A DNA stretch of 62,500 nucleotides from Stramonita haemastoma (Eukaryota; Mollusca; Gastropoda; Neogastropoda; Muricidae). Positions 1 through 12,409 of the stretch are shown here, piece by piece. Position 1 is the first letter of the stretch, and every line of letters begins with the position of its first letter. The DNA lies in contig CM060344.1 in assembly GCA_030674155.1 (NCBI GenBank), positions 22,341,612 through 22,404,111 on the forward strand. Reading direction: 5' to 3'. The translations under genes and the position numbers were made by a program. The notes below the pieces were generated by a model. It worked only from the letters and a program-made list of their open reading frames with translations. It made no database searches and was not told the origin of the DNA.

Positions 1-287
1 CGACCTGAGTTCGATTCCCGTTTGAGGAAATTTTTCCCTTGGAGTTAACATCCGTGCTGACTCCACTCTCCCCAGAAGTCCTTTGGATGAGACGCTGAGG
101 CCCCATGTGCGATCGCACACAGAACATCTTGTGCACACATTAAATTGTGTTCCGCTTTTCGTAAGAGTAGGCCATTGTGTGGGAACAGATATTTACAAAA
201 CTGCAGACACACGGGGACTGGATGTAAAATAAAAGCACATAAGTGCTTGTTCCATTATCTTTGATAAATAAATAATAAATAAACATA
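1..287 (+). repeat. tRNA-derived SINE, family A (5' end cut by window)
   Basis: It begins with a B-box-like GAGTTCGATTCCCG, continues with the family body (GTAAGAGTAGGCCATTGTGT, GAACAGATATTTACAAAACTGC) and ends with the tail TGCTTGTTCCATTATCTTTG and (AATA)n. At least ten more copies or fragments are in this window. The complete pattern is seen at 12410-12765. Confidence 0.85.
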
Positions 288-394
288 CACACACACACAC
301 ACACACACACTTTTTTGTGGGTTTTTTTTTGGGGGGGGGTTGGTATTATTCCATGTGCTTCACCACCACCATAACCCCCCTCTCTTTCTCTTCT

Positions 395-740
395 TTGTTT
401 CTCTGTGCGTGTCTGTTCTTTCTATCTTTTTCCCCCTCTACTTGCCTTAGTGCACATTTGTCTAGATATGTCCTCATTTTTGCTATGTGAATACTTGGGT
501 ATAAAACCTCCTTTGGGTTGAAGAAATGACAGAAAAAGTCATACTTGGAGGGCTTATATTTTAGGGCAGAACTTGCTTAGTATGAAGAACCGAAGTTAGT
601 TAAAGGAGAGGCATTTTTACAAGCTAGAATTGCTGAAAAACCTTCAGCTTCAGGGGGCAATGCCCCCTGACCTCCACAAGGGGCTCTGCCCCTTGACCCT
701 GCAAGGGGGCAGTACCCCCATGACCCCCCAGACCATTTCA
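395..740 (+). repeat. Unclassified dispersed repeat R, copy 1
   Basis: It shares a long colinear stretch with 26160-26425, including TTAGTGCACATTTGTCTAGA, TTTTTGCTATGTGA and AAAAAGTCATACTTGGAG. The 3' part is G/C-rich, with GGGGGCAATGCCCCCTGACC and related GGGGCTCTGCCCC segments that can form short hairpins. A CA microsatellite precedes both copies. No coding potential is evident. Confidence 0.7.
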
Positions 741-1276
741 TTTTCAGGGAAAACAACTTTTTCAGGATAAAGGGATGCTGACAAATGTTTATCTAATGGC
801 TGAAGTCATGTTGGCTTCAAAAGTTTGTGACTGCCACTAAAGCTGTGTATCTTTTGAACACTTTCACTGTATTTGCATGTTATGATCTTTATAGATTCTA
901 TAAAATTGCAATGGTCTAGGTTCTTTTAAATCTGACTTGGGGTCCTTTGCAAGTCCTTTAAAGGTCCTTTTTTGGCTTCATGCCCTGCACCTGGGAACCC
1001 TATCATGGGAACTGACAGAAACCTACTTTGTTTAGAAGATAGATTTGATGCTGTGTGTTGTGTTGTGTTAGTGTGTCTTGCACAGAAATAGGCTAGATAG
1101 TAGATGTTGTGTGTTGTGTCTTGCACAGAAATTGTCAGCATCTAGCTGGTATTATATTGCAGGGATTGAATACATAAAAAGTTGGCCATGATTTAAAAAA
1201 AAAGAATTATTTCTGTGTTTTAAAAATGTTAATTTTTTCAAAACATATTTACTGTTTTATCTAGCTCCCCTTTACA

Positions 1277-1456
<180 letters not shown>

Positions 1457-1554
1457 TTTTCCATTAACCATCATAGTCGCACACACAAACTGATGTTACC
1501 GCTACCCACAATAGATCTTTTTAAAACAAGTTTGACGTACTCTGGTGGTTCTTT

Positions 1555-1795
1555 ATGGAAGGTTTGAGGTCTAAAGATCTGAGTCTGTCTCTCTCTCTGT
1601 CTCTCTCCCTCTTACTCTCACCCACACTCACCCACACACTTGCCTCCACATTGCACAAAATGGTGCATGGAGAGGCCTCCAAATCGCCTTTAAAATGCTT
1701 CGGCCAGGGGGCTTTGCCCCCCTGGGTCCCCCACCGGAGCTTTGCCCCTGCACCCCACCAGAGGCCTAAGCGGCCCCTGGACCCTGGCTTAGTTT
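1555..1795 (+). repeat. GC-rich repeat end related to repeat R
   Basis: The segment holds GGGGGCTTTGCCCCCCTGGG, a short perfect hairpin like those in repeat R, after a degenerate CT/CA tract. It looks like another member or a distant relative of that dispersed repeat. An ATG-initiated frame of 91 codons here is low-complexity and not supported as a gene. Confidence 0.4.
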
Positions 1796-1799
1796 CCTC

Positions 1800-3154
1800 T
1801 TTGTTTCTCTGTGCCAGCTCTACACTCTGAATTAGGTAACCCTTTTTAATTATGTATTAGGATTGTGATAGCGTATTAGTTTGACGAGAAATCCTGTAAG
1901 CTAATTAAGTTTGAGTCATGGGTCACTCTTCTTAAACCTGTACAATTTTGTTACATGGTTTGGGAAAAATCAAAATCTGCATTTGATGCTGTTTTCAGTT
2001 GTTTTTAAGAGATTTATGATTGCTTGATCAGGTAAAATCAAAAGTAAATTGATTACTCTCTGAGAACTTTAAAAAAACAATACTTTATCCAATGAGTTGA
2101 AAACGTTCGCGCGTAACAGATGACACCATAAGAAGGAAATATTTTTTATTTTATATGCAGAAAAAGATTTTATTTTAACATGGCAGAACCAATCAGCGCA
2201 TAGTCTCATCTAGAAGGGAGAGAAAATGATGTTATGCATTGGATTCCTTAATATTCTTCCGCTAAACAGCCTCAGGGATTGAATTTGAGAAAATATAATC
2301 CTTTTGTCGTCTCGGTTGTAACGCGATTTTTGAGACACCACTGACATAATTTTTGTTGGAGTGCTTATTGTATAAAAACTTTCCGACTTACAAGTCTGTT
2401 AAACATCCATAATTCATAAGAATAAGTTTTTATTTTGAGAACAAATGGAAAGTAGGCTGCTCACACTTGATAAGACTAGAAGTTTCATTGCACAAGGCAG
2501 GTCATGAATGCGACACCGTGGTTACGCGCGAACATTTTTTTTTTTTTAATTTAAAAAGTCATGTGTTAGAATCCAAATAAGGTATAAAATGCAATATAAT
2601 TGTTTGCATGTTTGGTCATCTTTAGTTTTCAGTGCAGCTGTTCTATCTAATTGGTACCTGAAGTTAGAATTTTAGCAAATGCAAACCACTCCTACGGCAA
2701 TGTAACAAAATTGAGATTGTAAATGGTGGATTTTTCAAGAAACAAATCAGTTTATGGATGTAATTCCTAGTTGTAGCACATAGTTCTTGATTGTGCTGAT
2801 AGTTGTACCACTTTTGATTAAATATGTCAAGTTACACACCCCAAAACAAATTAGAACAATTTTTATTTGGCTATGAATATGACACCCCTCTCCTGCATAG
2901 GTTTCAGAAGAGTGACCCTCATTCGTTTTTAGTTTTACCAAAAGAATTGTCTATGCTGCTGAATGTTGTGCCCATTTTGTGTGGTGTAGCTGTATGCTTG
3001 ATAAAGCAGCTGCTGCCTTGTGTGTTCTTTTTCCTTTTTTTTTTTCTCTTTCTTTTTTTGTTTTGTTTTGTTGTTTTTTTCTTCTTTTCTTTGCCTTCCC
3101 CCTTCTTCCATCTTGGCTGATGTGCACGTGTGTGTTTGCTGCTGTTAAATCTAG
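1800..3154. other. AT-rich stretch, nothing recognised
   Basis: No coding, repeat or RNA signal that I can support, apart from a T-rich pyrimidine tract at about 3020-3110 that precedes the candidate exon at 3155. Confidence 0.5.
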
Positions 3155-3280
3155 CATGAATTTCCTGAAGATGAAGCAGTCCATCGGGGTAGTCATCAGG
3201 AAAAAGGCGTTAGAAAGTGGTCCAACTCCCCTTCCCAGTCGAGAGGTTCATGGACAGCACCAGGACACGACAGACCCAGG
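3155..3280 (+). CDS. Candidate upstream coding exon of the YTHDF-type gene
   Basis: This 126-base stretch follows a TCTAG acceptor and ends at a strong AGG|GTAAAG donor. It is open for exactly 42 codons in phase 0, and it splices in frame to the phase-0 start of the main exon at 4730. The encoded peptide begins HEFPEDEAVH and ends PGHDRPR; it is hydrophilic and rich in Arg, Gly and Ser, which suits the low-complexity N-terminal half of YTHDF proteins. A long T/C-rich tract lies 45-130 bases upstream of the acceptor. I do not recognise a conserved motif in it, and the start codon would lie further upstream, probably outside the window. The exon is inferred from phase and splice signals only. 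It could be an alternative exon or a chance open stretch. Confidence 0.5.
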
Positions 3281-4011
3281 GTAAAGTGTACTACTACTAC
3301 TACCAAGAAGGTGTAGGTCCCTTCTTCCTTCCTTTCATGATTTTAGCCCGCCGTTTCAAGGCCATGGACTGGACTGCAGTGATAAGAGTGTTCGGGGTTT
3401 TTTTTTGGTTAAAAAACAATTTTGGTATGCTTTTTTTGGTTTTGTTTTTGTTATGGTAGGGTTTTTTTTTGTTTTTATGTGTGCTGTCGTTTATCAAAAT
3501 GTCAACTGTTTTACCTCTTGACAAGAGGGATAAAAAGGAACTTTTTTCCCTTTCTACCCTGTTGCAGTAGCGGCTCGTAGGGCAGCAGTCTATAGCTATT
3601 TCTTTGGGACAAATGTGTATATTTTTTCCAATTCTATACATATTACATTACTAATCAAGCTGTATAACACCACTATATTTATCATTTTCTGTCTTCTTTG
3701 TTCATTAAAAAAAATACATGTAATAAGCCATTTTTAAAAGTAATATATTGATAGAACTAGAAGTTAAATTTTAAAAATAGAATCACTCGAAAAGGAACAT
3801 TGCTGTGCAGAACCTGTAATGGTTTTCTCTTCTAGCACTATGTTTTAGGTGTCATCATGTAAGGTGACATTTTGGGGGGGTTAAGTTCATTGTACAGTTT
3901 GTTAGTAGTTATTCTCCTTTTCAGACTTATGGACATAAAAGTCAGTAATAATAGAACAACATGATTTCCACAAGTAGTGGTAGGTATTTCAATAATTTTT
4001 TTCTTTTGTAA

Positions 4012-4172
4012 ATTCATAACATAAATGGTATTTTCTTGAGTGTCTTATCTTTTTCTTTACTTTAATTCCATTTTGCACTTTAAAAAAAAAAAAAAAAAAA
4101 TCCATTCATTACGTAAATGGTATTTTCTTGAGTGTCTTATCTTCGTCTTTAAATTCCATTTTGTACTTTGAA
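4012..4172 (+). repeat. Tandem duplication of about 90 bp
   Basis: AAATGGTATTTTCTTGAGTG and the following bases occur twice, once before and once after a poly(A) run at 4082-4100. The two copies differ by a few substitutions and small gaps. This lies in the intron before the main YTHDF exon; the rest of 3281-4729 has no feature I recognise. Confidence 0.8.
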
Positions 4173-4729
4173 AAAAATCTTTTTAAAATAAAATATCCTC
4201 ATTGGCTGAAGAAAAGAAGAATGTAGGGGGCAAGGTTGGAATTTGTTTTGTTTTTGTTTTCTAATTGAGAGAATGTGTTCTTTCAAAGTCTCTGTACTCA
4301 AGTATCTATTCTACATTAAACTTTCACTGTAATACTCGACGGTGCACCTAACGTCACGCTTATTTGTCAATTTTGATTTTCTTGTTAGTAGTGTGGTACT
4401 TCCCTGTCAGTTATGTGTTATACCTGGCAATATACTTTTTGTGTGTCTGTATCAGATGTTCATATTCGGTGTAGTGCTTGAAGTTCTGTGTCAGTTTGTG
4501 TAATCTGCTTCCCTTCTCCTGTGCTTCCTTCATTGCAGTTTCTTTTTTTGTTTATATATATATATATATATGCATGTTTCATACTCTGTTTATTCATCAA
4601 CATGGCTTGGTAACTGATTATGGATTATGTGTGTAAAAGTGGGAGTATCTTTGAGGCAGGGTGTTTAACAGGAAGAACATTGTGACGTGAAGCATTGTCA
4701 GTCAGTGTTTTTTGTAAATATTGTTGCAG

Positions 4730-6352
4730 GGGACCTATGCAAGCCCTGGGCAGATGCCAAGTCCGGGGGGTACCGATTCGTTTTTCCAGAGTTACTATAC
4801 GCCAAACCCTAACAACATGTATCCGTTCATGAGCCAAGGGATTGGGACGACCGAGGGACCCTGGTCCAATGGTGGAGACACTCCCATGTTCCCCATGAGC
4901 TATGACTATAGCAGTATGTACAGTGGTTTCGGTTTCCCTTTCGGCAGCTGGGACTATCCTAGTGAATATTGGAACCCACCTACTCAGGCTGCTGCTCGCA
5001 AAGACCCTCGCCCTTATCAGGAAACGGACTACTATGGCGACCCCTCCATGATGCCGGCGGATTCCTACGGGATGATGAATGGTGCAGGACCGGACCGTGG
5101 GGACCCCATGGGGGGTGTGGAACAGGGACTGCGGGGCATGACCATTCAGGGGGGAATGGACAAGAAGATGGACGGGGGGATGGGGGCCGAGATGGTTGGG
5201 GGTGTGCCTGCTCAGGAGATGGTGTCGCCGCCGCCCCAGTCTGTGTCGTCCTCCATGCATGGTGTGGGCTCGCAGGGAATGGGTTTGAGTGTAGGGGGCA
5301 GTGTTGGAGGCATGGGCAACCAGGCACCCAAGAAGACTTCTTGGGCAGCCATTGCTTCTCAGCCAGCTCGCCCGCAAACGCAGGTGCGCCCTCGAGGCAT
5401 GATGCCCCGGGCTCCCGCCAACCCTAACAAGCCCCATAGCATGGACATTGGCACCTGGGAAAACCGTGGAGGAATGAGTGCGGGGGGACCTGTTGGGGGG
5501 AAGCCTCCCGCCCAGCGTCAAACCTGGAGCGCTCCCCGTCAGCGGCAAATGGGAAGCGGCAGTTCGGCTGGGCCCTCGAGTGTGAACAGCAACACCAACA
5601 ACAGCGGGGGTGGACACCACCAGAATCATCAGGGACCCAACTCCAACCCCAGTGCTGCGTACGGCTCGGGTTCCAGCAGCCCCGGAAACCTGGGGGGCAA
5701 TGGCGCCGGGGCGACCCACCACCCTGTCCTGGACAAGTTGAAGCAGGAGAACCACTACAACCCCAAGGAGTTTAGCATGAACACTAAGGCGGCCCGCTTC
5801 TTCATCATCAAGAGCTACTCCGAGGATGACATTCACCGCTCCATCAAGTACAACATCTGGTGCAGCACCGAGCACGGAAACAAGCGCCTGGACTCGGCCT
5901 TCCGGGAGCGCGAAGGAAAGGGACCCATCTACCTCCTCTTCTCCGTCAATGGCAGCGGCCATTTCTGCGGGGTGGCCCAGATGATGTCCCCCATCGACTA
6001 CAACAAGAACTCCAGCGTGTGGGCGCAGGACAAGTGGAAGGGTCAGTTTGAGGTCAAGTGGGTGTATGTCAAGGATGTGCCCAACTCCCAGCTACGCCAC
6101 ATCCGCCTTGAGAACAACGAGAACAAGCCTGTGACCAACTCTCGTGACACCCAGGAAGTGCCCCAGGAGAAGGGCAAGCAGGTGTTGAAGATTCTGCACA
6201 GCTACAAGCACACAACCTCCATCTTCGATGACTTCACGCACTACGAGAAGCGGCAGGAGGAAGACCAGGCGCCTCCCAGTGTGCCGCCTCCCCACGGGGG
6301 ACACTCTGGTGTGGGGGGTGACCGGGGAGACAGGAGTCAGCGAGGAGGAAGG
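4730..6352 (+). CDS. YTHDF: YTH domain family (YTHDF) m6A reader, main exon
   Basis: YTHDF proteins bind N6-methyladenosine in cytoplasmic mRNA and influence its decay and translation. The exon starts after the acceptor TTGTTGCAG, ends at AGG|GTAATA, and encodes 541 codons in phase 0. The N-terminal part is low-complexity and rich in Gly, Met, Pro and Gln, with the family signature [10 protein letters not shown] near 5328-5360. The YTH domain spans about residues 350-510. It includes [34 protein letters not shown] and [10 protein letters not shown]. The three aromatic-cage tryptophans are present at codons 5858, 6020 and 6035. Their spacing (54 and 5 residues) matches that of human YTHDF2 W432, W486 and W491. 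The C-terminus [18 protein letters not shown] is typical, followed by an RGG-rich tail. One YTHDF gene is usual in invertebrates. The first coding exons are missing or uncertain. Confidence 0.96.
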
Positions 6353-6626
6353 GTAATAACATTTCTTCTTCTTTCTTTTTTATTTTCATTCTGTCTTTAT
6401 TTATCTCTGCTGCATGTCGTTGACAGGCAGGTCCGACTCTTGTTCTCTTCTGTTGGTTATGCAGAGATGATCATGTGGTATTTTGGGGTTGGGTTTTTTT
6501 TGGTTGCTGTTTATTGTCACACGATATTTGATGAAAGCATTTTCCTTAGAAATATTCCCTGAAGTGCTGCATCTTCACATTGCATTCTCTCAGAAGGTAA
6601 GGCATACCGTATATATGTCATATATT

Positions 6627-6710
6627 AATAATAATAATAATAAATGGAATTTATATAGCGCTGTATCTTGCAAAAACAAATCAAAGCGGGGGTGGGGGGG
6701 TGCGCTGCTG
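6627..6710 (-). repeat. 3' end fragment of a CR1-like LINE
   Basis: An (AAT)n run followed by ATGGAATTTATATAGCGCTG and TATCTTGCAAAAAC is the reverse complement of the 3' end seen after the LINE open frame at 11110-11170. It is therefore a severely 5'-truncated insertion of the same or a related family. Confidence 0.65.
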
Positions 6711-7065
6711 GTACAAGTTTGGAACAGAATCACAGCCAGGAAAATGACAGTGGACTTGAATCAGCAGGCTGAGATCCACTGAGTCAACATCAGAGACAGA
6801 ATGGGCCTGACCTATTGTGGTGTGGATGTTGCCGCATCCATGTGCTTTGCTGCTTGGTCCTGATGTAGTCTTGGCTTCAGAATAGCAGGCTGCTAAGTTG
6901 AAGGCGTCAAGGCCACCCCATTAATTTAAAGGAAGAATATCATAACCAGCTAAAGGGTGAAGAAATAGAGGCAGCTTTAGTCACCAGAATAGGAGTGCTT
7001 GAACGACATAGGACATCCATGATTATGACCCCAGAGAGATTTCTTGATGTCTCAGCTTGAAGTGA

Positions 7066-7067
7066 GT

Positions 7068-7099
<32 letters not shown>
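7066..7099. repeat. Poly(G) homopolymer
   Basis: A run of more than 30 G residues. The length is uncertain in any assembly, and the run could form a G-quadruplex. Confidence 0.9.
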
Positions 7100-7894
7100 C
7101 TGCTCTTGAATGGTGCAGAATCTCTGACGTTGGACCAAAAGACTCTCAGAGGAGCCTGAGAAGTATGTCCTCTTGCCCTTTGAATGAATCATAACCCAGA
7201 GGATTCCTGGACTCGTGTTTACACAAATGGAAGGGTGTGGCTCGACATCCAGTACCGTGAAGGCAAAGAAAAAAATTAGCCGTGCTGCTTGCCTGGACTC
7301 CATGAACTGCAATTGTACCAAGTTGAGGCACAAGCCATAAAGCAGTAGCAGCCCACATCATTGCCAGCCTGTTAACTAATTTACTTCCCACAGTCTTTTT
7401 CTTGACTTAAATCCTGCCTATCTTGCAGGTCTCACTTTGCTACCTAGCAGAAATATTCACCTGAAGAATCTGTCCTTCACTTTTGCCTCCCTCTGCAGAA
7501 GTTAAACACAAATACAATAGTCCTGCCGTTGATCCCCTTCTATTACGACATACTTGGCATGATTAATTTAAGACTGGCCCGTTCTCTGGCAAAGGAAGGT
7601 GCAGGACAAGAGCTAATAGATAGTGATTAGTTCTACAGGCTGTTCGGAAGCCATGACCTTCATCAGGTAGGGTCAAGCTGCAAAGCAAGTGGTACAATAC
7701 ATCAGACCCCTGTAACCTGTAATGTGATGGGGGTAAGTCTGGATATTCAGGCTCAGGACAGGCCACAGCCGCTTTCCTCGTTTTGTGTAGAAAGTGGTCC
7801 GAATAGGGAGAAACATGCTGTGTTTTCACTCCTCTGTTTTTGAACAACAGAGCTAAGATGTTTAGGAGTGCCATGGCAGACAGGTGTGGTTATA

Positions 7895-7985
7895 ACAGAC
7901 AGACATATAGATAGATACATAGATAGATACAAAGATAGATACATAGATAGATAAAAAGTTAGATCTATACATAGATACATAGATC
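7895..7985. repeat. (GATA)n-like microsatellite
   Basis: Imperfect AGATAGATACATAGATAGAT repeats. A shorter perfect GATA run is at 12865-12896. Confidence 0.9.
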
Positions 7986-8099
7986 GGTCTTCCTTTCTGC
8001 TTTCCCTTTTCCTGACCTTTAAGAGGGCAGGTACCCATTTATCTCCTAGTGACCTGAACCACTCGAAAGTGAGGTATCATCATCTTCTTCTTCTTCTAT

Positions 8100-8404
8100 C
8101 CCATTGTCTATTTAGACCATAGGGGCGCCACGGAAGACCTCGCAACCAGCTCTCTCCATTTCCCTCTGTCCTCAACCTTTCTCGGGGTGTCACTCAGCCT
8201 GAGGCCCATCCACTCTCGGATGTTGTCCTCCCATCTCTTTCTCTGCCTGCCTCTCCTTCTCCCGCCTTGCACAGTTCCATGCAGAATCGTCTTGGCAAGC
8301 CCTGTTGATCTTGTGACATACCCATACCACTTCAGTTTGCGTTTTTTGACTGTGGTCAGGAGATCTTCAAAGGGCCCGATGGCTTGACCGATTCTGATTC
8401 TCAC
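8100..8404 (-). pseudogene. C-terminal fragment of a non-LTR retrotransposon ORF
   Basis: A 98-codon frame reads GPFEDLLTTVKKRKLKWYGY, TKTILHG-type sequence, GGRRRGRQRKRWEDNIREWM and a final Trp/Arg-rich segment. This pattern (KLKWYGHV, RRRGRQ, RWEDNI) is what I know as the extreme C-terminus of LINE-type reverse transcriptase polyproteins in invertebrates and fish. No RT catalytic core remains, so it is a truncated relic. Exact family not determinable here. Confidence 0.75.
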
Positions 8405-8528
8405 ATCATCATGCCATACTTTTTAAGCTGAGTATGGCCAAAGGAAACCTTTTCTCTCTGTCCATGCACACTTGACACCTTAGGAGAATGTTTGTTTTTT
8501 AGTATTGCAGTGTTTTCATACAAAGTAC

Positions 8529-9457
8529 CAGGGTTCGCGATAACCGGTAATTGTTGGTATTTTACCGATTGTAAACGGGGAATACCAAAAAATTTCGAAG
8601 CAGCCAGTACCACGTACCTATTCTGTTTGCCTGTGACCGATTAGATTTCTGTCCCCCCCCCCCCAAAAAGTCTGGTGACATTTTCTGACAGTCATGCGCC
8701 TGTGCTTACGCACCTACCTCCTTCCCACCCCTTCCGACGAACTCTTATCTTTGGCACCATCCTCATTAGCACGCAGAACAGCAGGATTTACTGTGAAAGA
8801 ATAAAGCTTCGCGCTCTTCTTGGCATGACAGTGACTTCCATTCACAATAAGAAAATGGGGCCTAGATTGATTTATTCTTTATTCTTTTATATCGAGGATA
8901 ATGGAATAAGCACTCCAGTGCTTTTTTCACATCCAGTCCCCGTGTGCATGCAGTTTTATAAATGTCATCTGTTCCCACGGGCACACGATGGCCTTACCAA
9001 AAGCGGAGGGTCTATGACTATGAATTTGCGCGTTGCTTTGAGAGAGAAGAGTCGAAAACTAAATCTAAATTGAATGAAAGATCTAGATGAGCACTAAGCA
9101 TAGAAACAAAAAAGAATAGGCTAAGTCACACGAATGATGTCATGCAAAACAACAGACACAGACAGTGACACAGGCGCTAGAAAAAAAATCCTACCTATTT
9201 CCTGCATGGCTTCATGCCCAAGAAGCGAGTGGCAGCAGCATGGCAGTCAAAGTCTCTGAGAGATTTGCGTTCAATTTAGATTTTGTTTTGCTGCCGAACA
9301 ATCCCCCCTCCCCCACCCCCTCACTGAATAGTTTCGTTTTGTTCACAGTACGTACCAGATTTTATTTTCTGGGGACTGATTTTGGGGGAGTTGGTCAAGA
9401 TATCTCTGAAATGGCAATTTGCAGTACCGGTTTTAAAAAATCCTAGCGCGAACCCTG
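8529..9457 (+). mobile_element. Non-autonomous DNA transposon, CAGGGTTCGCG termini
   Basis: The 929-bp element starts CAGGGTTCGCG and ends CGCGAACCCTG. It is flanked on both sides by AGTAC, a 5-bp target duplication (8524-8528 and 9458-9462). It encodes no transposase. Its interior contains a minus-strand SINE family A fragment (about 8870-9025). The right-hand 760 bp recurs as both arms of the inverted repeat at 16797-18331. CAG termini with 5-bp duplications recall hAT5-type elements, but that assignment is inference. Confidence 0.75.
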
Positions 9458-10135
9458 AGTACATGGAAATACCACTCACACAATTGTGTTTAATTATGTT
9501 GTTTACTAGAGATTACATAATAATTGCGGACAAAAGAAGCAAACAACTTTTGATACATGATACAAACATGTAAGAAAAATAATGCAACATATAATAATCA
9601 TTTGCCAACACTGTTCTCAAATTTCATACAGTTCTAATTTATAGTATCAGAGATGTTACATTTTAAACATACCCACCCATTTCAGCTCATTTTGGCCAGA
9701 TCCTTCTATGAACAGGAAGTTGATTGTGTTAGTTCACTATATAGGACACTAAGTTAATTAAATTAAAGCAGAATTTTAAGAGCTTTGCACTACATGTATG
9801 TTCACTTTGTCACAGTTATCATATATATATATATGGTCATTAAGCACTGTCTTTAAAAAGCGTGATAAAGTATGACCATTGTTGCAACACAGTAGTAGTC
9901 TCCCACAATCACTGTGAAAACTTAGCAACAGCTGATCGTCGTGATAAAAATACAAATAGACTTCAGGTTAAAGCTGTTGGGAACTTCCATGGTCCAAATG
10001 CTTTTTTTTTTTTTTAATTAAATAATTTAGAGGCTCTGCAAAATGCTGTACAGCTGTGCCATCATTTTTTTAAATGGTATTTATAATGATGATTTTATTT
10101 GGCTGACAGTGTCAGACTATAAAAGTGTGATGGTG

Positions 10136-11190
10136 ATAGTGAGAATAACCAGAAGACTGATGGTGATACAATTACAAAACAAATTACAACTAAATGCAGA
10201 TAAAATCGAAGCCATACTTGTAGGCACCAAACACAAACTCTCCTCCATTCCAACAACTTCAATAGAATTCGGTAATACTTCAGTTTGGCTATCCACTTCT
10301 GTGAAGTATCTAGGAGTTGACAACCCTTTCTCCATGCGAAAATTCATTACCCAGACCTGTCAGTCATGCTACTATCAACTACGGCGTATTAGCGCAATTC
10401 GAAAGTACCTGTCCACTGATGCAACTTCCAAACTTGTCACTTCTCTTATTCTTTCAGGTCGGGACTATGGAATTCTCTTTTGGCTGGTCTGCCAGCAGCA
10501 TCCATCCACTCCCTTCAACGTATACAAAACTCTGCAGCTCGTCTGGTCCTCAGAAAGAAAAAATCTGAGCACATTACCCCTCTCTTGCAATTTCTCCACT
10601 GGCTGCCCGTACCACAGAGAGTAAACTACAAGATCAGTACCCTCTGTTACAAATGTCTCCACAAAACTGCACCCTCCTACCTCTGTGATTGTCTTCACTT
10701 TACGCACCTTCTTGCTCTGCTCATCGGCAGATACTTTGTCCTTAAGAATACCCAGATTCAACCTATCTACCGTTGGCTGCCGCTCTTTCTCTGTTTCTGG
10801 TCCATCGATCTGGAACGACCTTCCTCTCTCCCTCTGGCAAAAGCTTACTTATGACACTTTTAAATCCAACCTCAAGACACACTTATTTCAAATGTAAGTT
10901 TTTCTCCTTCAGTTTCCATCTCTTACCTGTCCCTGCCTTCAACATCTACCTGCCAAAGTGTATAACCTTTATAGGTGTGTGTGTGTGTGTGCGTCTGTGC
11001 GTGTGTGTGTGTGCGCGCACGCACGCGTGCGTGTGTGTATACATTCGAATTTGCTGAAACTGTAAATTGTTATTGATTGCTGGTGTGTCGTATAGGTCGA
11101 ATGCAAGCGCTTTTTGTTTTTACAAGATATAGCATTATACAAATTCCATGTATTATTATTATTATCATTAATATTATTATCATTATGGAA
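10136..11190 (+). pseudogene. CR1-like non-LTR retrotransposon 3' end, frameshifted
   Basis: The first frame contains LQLNADKIEAILVGTK, VKYLGVD and QLRRISAIRKYLS. It switches frame near 10465 to IQNSAARLVLRKK, HITPLLQFLHWLPVPQRVNY and LCYKCLHKTAPSYL. It switches again near 10735 to RSFSVSGPSIWNDLPLSL and LKTHLFQM before a stop at about 10897. This is the post-catalytic region of CR1/Jockey-type reverse transcriptases. A 3' UTR follows, ending ACAAGATATAGC and a (ATT)n tail at 11150-11190. Two frame changes and loss of the 5' part make it a dead 5'-truncated copy inside the YTHDF intron. Confidence 0.85.
10972..11040. repeat. (GT)n/(GCAC)n microsatellite
   Basis: GTGTGTGT interrupted by GCGCGCACGCACGCG; alternating purine-pyrimidine with potential to form Z-DNA. 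Confidence 0.85.
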
Positions 11191-11924
11191 AGGGGGGGAT
11201 GGGGGTGTGCTCATGTGGTAGGGTTTTTTTGTTGTTTTTTTTAATATACTCTTAGTATCATAATGACTGTTCGATGTTAATTGTTTGTGAATGTCATTTG
11301 ATTTTCTCACTGCTTGGAGGCTTTAGCAGCAGTATCCCAGGGTGTTCTTTTAGGACGGTCTACTGACTTGATGTTGGTGAAGGTGCAACAGCTGTGAAAG
11401 CTGTGTTTGAGGTAGCAGAGATAGCACTGGAAAGCAGACCTGTGTCATGGAAGTGGCAGACTCTGCCCTTCCAATTCTAACTATGGCCTTAGTCAAATTT
11501 TGAAAATGACTGGGGAGCAGTTGGACAAGCACACACAACATAGTTTTTGTATTTCTAGTCAAGCAGAGCAGATTTTCTGATTTCACTGTACACAAATTCT
11601 GCACGCCGCTTGGGCAGTTCTGGTGGCTTGATGATGGGTACACTACATGCTATCTGGTTATGGCATTTAATTTTGTTTTTGTTGTTGTTGACTTTTGTGT
11701 AATAGTTATAAATGTGGAGGAAGACAGGAGTGTCAAAAAGTTTACAGAAAAGAGAATTTGACACAACATGTGTTTGAGAATTTCAAACAACAATACACTA
11801 GATTGTAAATGAAAGCATGTTCAAAATACGTAGTTGACTGCAAAATCTAAGGGAGTAATAAGTAATTATTCATGAGTTATTTTACAGATGTAGAGATAAC
11901 AAGAGGATGCATGCGCACACGCAT

Positions 11925-12031
<107 letters not shown>

Positions 12032-12409
12032 AGTGTGTGCACTACTCTACAAATGCATGTGACTTGTGTGTATAGTTAAAGTTTTTCATTTCATCCTCAT
12101 CTGGGAGTCTTAAGTTCTGAATTGAGTAAAATGAACAAATGTGGTTTAGTGAGAGGTGTTGATACAAGATACAAGTGTTGATACAAAGACACAAGTGTTG
12201 GTCACTTGAGACATGTGGTTTGGGTTGTTTAGAACTGGATTACATGTTACTTCCCCCTCCCTCCCCGCCAAAGTTGGATATTACGTGACTGTCTGAAAAT
12301 ATTTGATGACTGATATTCATTATTGAAATGCTAACCATCAACACCCAAGTTGCTAGCTGACATTGATTGTGTTTCAGTCTGTCTCACCTTTATCAAAGTT
12401 TCTTTTATT

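Noticed and set aside
2979..3459. Overlapping ORFs of 80-101 codons around 3000-3460
   Set aside because: They read through a T/C tract or past a strong donor; the exon-sized frame 3155-3280 in a different phase explains the non-random part better.
4625..5962. 445-codon minus-strand frame opposite the YTHDF exon
   Set aside because: Shadow of a GC-rich coding exon; the plus strand has unmistakable YTH domain motifs.
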